The position numbers and the translations under genes were made by a program. A stretch of DNA of 11,143 nt from Clostridium sp. SCN 57-10 (lineage in GTDB: Bacteria > Bacillota > Clostridia > Oscillospirales > Butyricicoccaceae), in contig MEFT01000099.1 in NCBI GenBank assembly GCA_001725215.1, positions 1 through 11,143 on the forward strand, written 5' to 3'. The first letter of the stretch is position 1, and every line of letters starts with the position of its first letter. Shown piece after piece: positions 6,634 to 11,143 of this stretch. The notes under the pieces are model-generated. The model did not search any database. It saw only the letters and a list, made by a program, of their open reading frames with translations, and was not told the DNA's origin.

Positions 6634-7146
6634 CTATCGCGCCACGTCATGGCGACCCGTCACGGGGATCAGCTCGACCCGATAGGCGCCGACATGAATG
6701 GTTTCGCAGTAGTAGTCGGCGGGCGCCGCCGCGGGATCGGCCAGTCTTTGCGCGTCTCCCACCTTGAGAAACGCACCCGTGGTGCGAACAAAAGACAGAT
6801 ACAGCGGCGCAGCTTCCGTGACGGTGTGGTTCACGCCCGCGTCATCGGTATAGGAGATCGTAAGCGTCGGCTTACCGATCTTCCGCTGCTCGGTCTGCGT
6901 ATCGTTTTCATAGTAGGTACAAAAGACCCCGTCGCCTGATACCGAAAGCTTTAAGTATACGTCTCCGGCACGGCTCATCGCTCCGATTTTGCACCGCGAA
7001 ATAGCCGAGTTGAGTTCGTTGGCGCATTGACGCTGGTCAAGGGAAAATATTTGAGTAATACTTCCGCCGATCAGCGTTACCGCGATGCCAAGCAGCGCGA
7101 TGGCGACGATCAGCTCTATCATAGAAAAGCCCTTATTGCGCTGCAT
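6634..7146 (-). CDS. GspH/FimT-like prepilin (minor pseudopilin)
   Basis: A 170-residue protein starting at the ATG at 7146, which has AAAGGAGA four bases upstream (7158-7151). The in-frame ATG at 7167 lies before that site and is rejected. The N-terminus MQRNKG|FSMIELIVAIALLGIAVTLIGG is a class III/type IV prepilin signal: 6-residue leader, Phe at +1, Glu at +5, then a hydrophobic helix. The continuation LNSAISRCKIGAMSRAGDVYLKLSVSGDGVFCTYYEN resembles the region of GspH/FimT pilins where a helix passes into the first beta strands. The C-terminus (YYCETIHVGAYRVELIPVTGRH) is beta-rich. Substrate of prepilin peptidase, then anchored in the cytoplasmic membrane before filament assembly. The TAG stop overlaps the ribosome binding site of the next pilin gene, consistent with translational coupling. 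Confidence 0.83.
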   Translation of the reverse strand: MQRNKGFSMIELIVAIALLGIAVTLIGGSITQIFSLDQRQCANELNSAISRCKIGAMSRAGDVYLKLSVSGDGVFCTYYENDTQTEQRKIGKPTLTISYTDDAGVNHTVTEAAPLYLSFVRTTGAFLKVGDAQRLADPAAAPADYYCETIHVGAYRVELIPVTGRHDVAR

Positions 7147-7150
7147 GGTA

Positions 7151-7158
7151 TCTCCTTT
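7151..7158 (-). promoter_or_regulatory. Ribosome binding site deciding the GspH-like start
   Basis: AAAGGAGA on the minus strand, four bases before the ATG at 7146. It excludes the longer start at 7167 and sets the prepilin leader at six residues. Confidence 0.85.
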
Positions 7159-7171
7159 CCGTTTCATCTTG

Positions 7172-9187
7172 TTAGTTCTTGCTCCATCCGGAGAACTTCA
7201 CCATGCTCTCGAGATCCCAGTTGAGCGCGCCGCTTTCAATGCCGCCCGCCGCTTCGTTGAGTTCTGAGCCAAGCTTCAAATAGTCGAGCAGCGTTACCTC
7301 TGTGCCGTCCACCGTAAGCCGCGACTGAAACGCATCAGAAACTCCGACGCGGTCTGCTCGCAACGACGCCTGCAGCTCGATGCTTCCGCCAGCTATCACC
7401 AACCCGGTAAAGCCGGTGCTGTTGACGACGGCGTTATCCGTTGTGACAACAACCTTAATATCGGGATATCGCGTGAGAAACGCTCTGTCAATCATCACGG
7501 GAGCGCGGGTAATGATGGCAACCACCGCGCCGGATGCGTTTTGAAACTCCAGCGGCGCGATCAGCGCATTTACTTTTGTCGTGTTGACGATGTAGTCATA
7601 CACGTCGCCCGTACCGCCTACGTTGGATGACAGCGTAGTGCATAGGTTTGCAAACATGTTTTGCAGGCGGGTACACACGTTGGTCGAAACAGAGCTGGGC
7701 GTGCCACTCAATGTAAGGGCATTATGATCAAACGTGATAACATTGCCCGCCGTATCGCTTTTGGCGCCATCGGCCGCCAGAATGCCTTGCGTATATTGCG
7801 CGGTATAACCTTCGATGTCTTGCCCGTTGTGCGAAAAATAATCGCGGAAGTATACGCTTGCCTTTTCAGCCGTAGCAAAGCGGAGATAGTAATACACCAG
7901 CGTCTGGTTGCCCACAAGCGGATAGGTAATCACCTGAACGCCGTCAACGTAGCTGCCCAGCGTGCGGTCTTCCCACACGAAGGCCGCAAGGTTTACGTTT
8001 GCGGAGAGGTCTACTCCGGCCAGTTCGTCAGTACGGTAGATCAAAGGATTTTTTCCGCCGGTGACCGCATTTGCCGGTACAAGATAGGCAATCTGATCCG
8101 ACTTTACGGCAACCGACTGACCCATAAGCACATTGCTGTTATTGGTGCCGGACACAAAGCTGACGCCGCCCAGCATTAAACTGCGCAAGCCGCTCATATC
8201 AAGCCTTCCCGTGTTTTTGCCGCTGACGAGCACTGAGCTGCTGCGCGACGGATCGGTCAGCGAGTTTCCGAAGCCGAAATAGCGCCCGCTCAGCGTGGCG
8301 GCAGCACCGCTGCCCGCAAGGCGAAGATCATCTGCCAGATATAAATCCTGCGTCAGCTGAAGCGTTGCATTGGTTTCCAGCCGGATGCCGTTTGCCCAGA
8401 GGGCATAGGCCTTATCGGGGTTATCAACGCCGAATCCAGCACCGCTTGACACCGTGATATTTCCCTTGCAAATAAAGCTGTTCGCATCGCCTATCAGCAT
8501 TTCATTGCTGTTGTTGCGCACGGAGATTTGCCCGGCGTAGGCGTTGCCGTCAACCACGACAGAGCCGCCTGTTTGCTGCATTAGCTCGTTCTTGGCAATG
8601 ACGGTAAAGTCAGGAACCGCCGTCAGAACCACTTCTGACGGCGTATAGGAAAAGTCAGGCAGCATAATGCGGACATCGGTCGAAACGCGGCTGACATAGC
8701 CACCGCGCATACACGTTACATGAATGCCTTTGAGCACAATATCATCCGTGCCGTTCGTCACGACGCTGTCACCCTGGATGGTGACACCGCGCATATCGGA
8801 CACAAAGCCTTCGAGCGTCGGTATGTTGTAGGTAGACACAACACCGATTCGGTTAAGCAGCGCACGGCTGCTTTCGTCCTCCCACACATACAGCGCATCT
8901 TGAAATTCCCTTTTAAAAAAATCTTCGGGATCCGCAAGAGCCGTGTTATATTCAACCAGTACGCGCGAATAGGCGTCTGCCACGGCATCGCTCACCGCGC
9001 CTTGGATGCCGGCACGAATCTCGTTCAGCGCCTGCTCCGCGTCATAAAAATTCTCCTTACTGCCGCGCTCCATCACCTTCATCTGATAACCGGTGTAGGA
9101 GCTGAACAGAAGAACCGTTCCCAGAATGCTGCCAAGCGCAAGCGCGATCAGCACAATGATGATGGTGGATCCCTTGTTGTTGCGCAT
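7172..9187 (-). CDS. PilX-like protein with a very large beta-rich body
   Basis: A 671-residue protein starting at the ATG at 9187. AAGGCGGTGA (9202-9193), a near-consensus ribosome binding site, lies five bases upstream, so the in-frame GTGs at 9196 and 9190 are less likely. The N-terminus MRNNKG|STIIIVLIALALGSILGTVLLFSSY resembles a prepilin with a 6-residue leader, but mature +1 is Ser and +5 is Ile rather than Glu. PilX-type minor pilins often have such deviations, and GspK-type tip pseudopilins also lack Glu5. A helix (NFYDAEQALNEIRAGIQ) follows. Residues about 205-350 hold short repeated strands and turns (VVVDGNAYAG, ISVRNNSNEMLIGD, ITVSSGAGFGV, IRLETNATLQL, LYLADDLRLAGSG) suggestive of a parallel beta-helix. 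Near the end, FTGLVIAGGSIELQASLRAD looks like another turn of such a solenoid. Far longer than ordinary pilins (150-250 residues). Role as a minor pilin, tip component or assembly partner is inferred. Confidence 0.8.
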   Translation of the reverse strand: MRNNKGSTIIIVLIALALGSILGTVLLFSSYTGYQMKVMERGSKENFYDAEQALNEIRAGIQGAVSDAVADAYSRVLVEYNTALADPEDFFKREFQDALYVWEDESSRALLNRIGVVSTYNIPTLEGFVSDMRGVTIQGDSVVTNGTDDIVLKGIHVTCMRGGYVSRVSTDVRIMLPDFSYTPSEVVLTAVPDFTVIAKNELMQQTGGSVVVDGNAYAGQISVRNNSNEMLIGDANSFICKGNITVSSGAGFGVDNPDKAYALWANGIRLETNATLQLTQDLYLADDLRLAGSGAAATLSGRYFGFGNSLTDPSRSSSVLVSGKNTGRLDMSGLRSLMLGGVSFVSGTNNSNVLMGQSVAVKSDQIAYLVPANAVTGGKNPLIYRTDELAGVDLSANVNLAAFVWEDRTLGSYVDGVQVITYPLVGNQTLVYYYLRFATAEKASVYFRDYFSHNGQDIEGYTAQYTQGILAADGAKSDTAGNVITFDHNALTLSGTPSSVSTNVCTRLQNMFANLCTTLSSNVGGTGDVYDYIVNTTKVNALIAPLEFQNASGAVVAIITRAPVMIDRAFLTRYPDIKVVVTTDNAVVNSTGFTGLVIAGGSIELQASLRADRVGVSDAFQSRLTVDGTEVTLLDYLKLGSELNEAAGGIESGALNWDLESMVKFSGWSKN

Positions 9188-9192
9188 CACGC

Positions 9193-9202
9193 TCACCGCC
9201 TT
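9193..9202 (-). promoter_or_regulatory. Ribosome binding site deciding the PilX-like start
   Basis: AAGGCGGTGA on the minus strand matches the anti-16S complement AAGGAGGTGA at nine of ten positions, with a five-base spacer to the ATG at 9187. It lies just after the stop codon (9207-9205) of the preceding gene. Confidence 0.75.
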
Positions 9203-9204
9203 CC

Positions 9205-10374
9205 CTAGTCTGTTTTTGTTGCGTCGAAGTGCAGCACATGCGCCTCCGGCGTAAAATCTTCCCCCGGACGGTACAAATCTACCGAAATCTGATAAAGCCG
9301 CTCGAGCGGCTCTGTGGCCACCAACTGATCGGAAAACGTGCCGTAATAATATCGATAAGGGCCCTTGTAAACGCGGTAAGGAATATCAGGGCTTATCTTC
9401 AGATGGCTGACCAGATTGATGGCGAGGTTAGTATACAGCGAAATGCACGGCTGCTCGCTCGGACCCGCGCCGGTTTCGTACAGGCGCAGACCGGGGCGGT
9501 AATTTTCCTCTTTGGTTTGCAGCTGCGTTGGGTTAAGCCGCGGCGACTTTTGCTTCGCTACGTTATCCCAGTTATAAATAGCAATGGTCTCATCGTTGCT
9601 GTAACACGGAAAATAAAAGAAATAGATTGACTGAATGACTTCCTCGGTGCCGTCTTCGATGACGCTGAAAAAATTGGTTTCAAAGTCAGCCGTCGTCAGG
9701 CTTACGTTTTGCCGCTCGCCCAAGTCGTTCAGATACGTATAGTCTGCTCGATAGGTGTAGCGAGTGGAAACGGAGATTAGATTCTGCACCTCGTCTTGAT
9801 CGACCGTAATCTCGATCACACGGCTCATATCGTAGAGAAAATCCGAGGGCTGAATGTCTTCGCCGCTCAGAATGGTCGCCTGATCCGCAAAATCGGTCGC
9901 AGCCAGCAGGTCAGGATTTCGATCGTCTTCCTGCGGCTGAATGTAAACGCCGTCCATCGGCGTATAGCGCGCGATCGGCTTATCGTTTGCGGCAATGCCG
10001 CGCGTGTCGAGCGTAATCATCGCGTCAAACCGGCTTGTGCCGGACGCCACATTTTCAAGGCCCAGATAGTGCACGCCCGCGACGCCGGAGTCTGCCGCCG
10101 TTTCAAAAACCGTTCCGTTCAGGCGGTAAGTCTGGAAGCTGCCTATGCCCAAAAACGGAATGCCTGTCAGCGCCAAGTCCACCGAGCTGCCCGACGTAAC
10201 CTCAACGAGGTTTTGCGCCGCCATCGTCGCATCGTGCATCCTCTTGCTCTTGGCGGAAATCTGGGCGGAGGTAACAAAGGCATGAAGCAGCGGCGCGACA
10301 ATGACTCCCATGATGGCGACGCCGACGATCAGCTCGATCAGCGAAAATCCGCCGTTTGTGCGCTTATGTTTCAT
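9205..10374 (-). CDS. Long type IV prepilin-like protein (PilV/GspI-like N-terminus)
   Basis: A 389-residue protein. The ATG at 10374 is preceded by AAAGGAGGG (10391-10383) with an eight-base spacer, so the start is secure. The N-terminus MKHKRTNGG|FSLIELIVGVAIMGVIVAPLLHAF carries a 9-residue leader, Phe +1, Glu +5 and a hydrophobic helix. The motif and the following SKRMHDATMAAQNLVEV helix are like PilV/GspI-type minor pilins. The rest is about twice the usual pilin length, mostly beta strands and acidic loops (MDGVYIQPQEDDRNPD, VIEITVDQDEVQNLISVSTRYTYRADYTYL), ending VLHFDATKTD. I do not recognise the C-terminal domain. The acidic segments may bind metal, which is untested. It sits between the PilO-like gene and the PilX-like gene. 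Confidence 0.83.
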   Translation of the reverse strand: MKHKRTNGGFSLIELIVGVAIMGVIVAPLLHAFVTSAQISAKSKRMHDATMAAQNLVEVTSGSSVDLALTGIPFLGIGSFQTYRLNGTVFETAADSGVAGVHYLGLENVASGTSRFDAMITLDTRGIAANDKPIARYTPMDGVYIQPQEDDRNPDLLAATDFADQATILSGEDIQPSDFLYDMSRVIEITVDQDEVQNLISVSTRYTYRADYTYLNDLGERQNVSLTTADFETNFFSVIEDGTEEVIQSIYFFYFPCYSNDETIAIYNWDNVAKQKSPRLNPTQLQTKEENYRPGLRLYETGAGPSEQPCISLYTNLAINLVSHLKISPDIPYRVYKGPYRYYYGTFSDQLVATEPLERLYQISVDLYRPGEDFTPEAHVLHFDATKTD

Positions 10375-10382
10375 GCCCTTCT

Positions 10383-10391
10383 CCCTCCTTT
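10383..10391 (-). promoter_or_regulatory. Strong ribosome binding site of the long prepilin gene
   Basis: AAAGGAGGG on the minus strand, eight bases before the ATG at 10374. It lies in the 35-bp gap after the PilO-like stop; no terminator or promoter is visible in that gap, consistent with one transcript. Confidence 0.85.
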
Positions 10392-10409
10392 CTATACTGT
10401 TTGCCTTGA

Positions 10410-11093
10410 TTATTGTGCGGGCACGGTCGGAATCGTGCGGAAAATATTCGGCGTTCCCGTCGGCACATAGGGTACGGGTGTTTCGCGGTAGGTATCATCC
10501 CAACCAGTGATGAAGTAACGGTCGATCGCCATGGTTCCGTTTAGCTTACCGGTTTCATTGTCATAGCTCAGGCTCAAGCTGTCGAGCGCGGCCTTCGCGG
10601 GTGACGCGTAGACATACTCAACGGCGCGCTTGATCTGCTCGTAACCCGCCGTACATACATACGACATCGAACCCTTATATACCACAAGACGCAGCGACTC
10701 ATGCTTTGCGGGGTCAGATGCGGAAGGCTTCGCGCTTTCGATCATCATGAAGGGTGCCGCCTCGGAAAGCGAGGCTCCGCTTACCGTCAGCCCAATCGCG
10801 CGCTCCATATCATAGGCAAACAGAATTTCATCCTCGGGGCGCACGTCGGCCGGATACTGCACAAGCTGCGCCTGCATCTCGGCGTAATCTTCCTCCATTT
10901 TTTTACGATAGGTGCTCTCATTGGCCGCATACTGCTGCAGCAAGGTAAGGCGTGGCGCAAGCTGCGCCGTTTGATCCTCCACAGCCTCTGCCTTTGCGGT
11001 ATAGCGCGTATAAACGCCGGTATAACCGCCGACAAAAATCAGTAGCGCCGCCGCAAACATCAGCAGCTTTTGATCGCGTCTACTCACCGTCAT
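10410..11093 (-). CDS. PilO/GspM-like inner-membrane alignment protein
   Basis: A 227-residue protein from the ATG at 11093. GGAGG (11107-11103) lies nine bases upstream; an in-frame ATG at 11141 would give an Arg-rich extension with no support. The architecture is a short basic cytoplasmic N-terminus (MTVSRRDQK), one membrane helix (LLMFAAALLIFVGGYTGVY), then a predicted coiled coil (about residues 32-80: AEAVEDQTAQLAPRLTLLQQY, ESTYRKKMEEDYAEMQAQL). A compact alpha/beta domain follows, with IGLTVSGASLSEAAP, LRLVVYKGSMSYVCTAGYEQIKRAVEYV and LDSLSLSYDNETGKLNGTMAIDRYFI. The last two read like the ferredoxin-like fold of PilO/PilN/GspM. Such proteins link the cytoplasmic PilM ring to the filament assembly site. 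Sequence similarity in this family is low, so the call rests on topology, size and position directly ahead of the minor pilins. Confidence 0.65.
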   Translation of the reverse strand: MTVSRRDQKLLMFAAALLIFVGGYTGVYTRYTAKAEAVEDQTAQLAPRLTLLQQYAANESTYRKKMEEDYAEMQAQLVQYPADVRPEDEILFAYDMERAIGLTVSGASLSEAAPFMMIESAKPSASDPAKHESLRLVVYKGSMSYVCTAGYEQIKRAVEYVYASPAKAALDSLSLSYDNETGKLNGTMAIDRYFITGWDDTYRETPVPYVPTGTPNIFRTIPTVPAQ

Positions 11094-11143
11094 GGGTCGT
11101 TGCCTCCGTTCCCGCGCTTGTTTTCTGCTGCGCGTCCGCAAAT
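11080..11143 (-). CDS. C-terminal end of an upstream gene, possibly PilN-like
   Basis: A frame open to the right edge encodes ...ADAQQKTSAGTEATTHDGE and stops at TAG (11082-11080), overlapping the first 14 bases of the PilO-like gene. Overlap of this kind is common between cotranscribed, coupled genes, and pilN normally precedes pilO. Only about 20 residues are visible, low in complexity and polar, so neither identity nor reality of the frame is certain. If real, it shows that the operon extends beyond the window. Confidence 0.45.
   Translation of the reverse strand, partial: FADAQQKTSAGTEATTHDGE

Noticed and set aside
9796..10470. A 224-codon open frame on the plus strand opposite the long prepilin gene.
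   Set aside because: It has no ribosome binding site and its composition is rich in Arg, His and Val, as expected for an antisense shadow. The opposite strand has a clear prepilin motif and a strong start.
538..11143. A mobile element or defence system.
   Set aside because: No transposase, integrase, terminal inverted repeats, nuclease or CRISPR-like direct repeats were seen; all genes fit a pilus-type operon.

Overview
The window appears to come from a Clostridia-type bacterium (Bacillota), probably an anaerobe of moderate GC and perhaps from a metagenome assembly. The evidence is strong AGGAGG-type ribosome binding sites ahead of most genes, a Gram-positive style arrangement of type IV pilus genes, and a very large secreted protein whose landmarks I recognise as the DUF5057 family, which I know mainly from Clostridia. 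No plasmid, phage, transposon, CRISPR or RNA gene signal was seen. The taxonomy is inference.

Layout. Positions 1-488 hold the 3' part of a plus-strand Crp/Fnr-type regulator. It meets a long minus-strand gene set head to tail at one shared symmetric hairpin terminator (497-532). Everything from 538 to 11143 reads leftward and looks like the distal half of one operon, whose promoter lies beyond the right edge. In transcription order it contains: the last codons of an unnamed upstream gene (11080-11143, possibly pilN-like); a small bitopic coiled-coil protein of PilO/GspM type (10410-11093); a long prepilin-like protein (9205-10374); a PilX-like protein with a large beta-rich body (7172-9187); a GspH/FimT-like pseudopilin (6634-7146); a GspJ/PilW-like pseudopilin (6065-6622); and a giant exported DUF5057-type protein (6044 down to 538). 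Gaps are at most 35 bp, and several start signals overlap the preceding stop codon.

The DUF5057-type gene is split into three reading frames by two lesions, near 3440 and near 1030. Both shift the frame in the same direction. Joined, it would encode about 1,835 residues: signal peptide, three alpha/beta units that each begin with a hydrophobic LEI/LQI strand, an EF-hand-like calcium loop, an inserted array of four divergent ~100-residue beta modules, and a conserved-looking C-terminal tail.

How the parts may work together. Four proteins with prepilin-like N-termini, after a PilO-like alignment protein and before a giant secreted protein, resemble the minor-pilin/PilY1 gene clusters of Gram-negative type IV pili. 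The working idea is that the minor pilins form a tip or initiation complex and the DUF5057 protein is the exported tip factor or adhesin. Gene order and prepilin motifs are seen directly; the functional analogy is inference.
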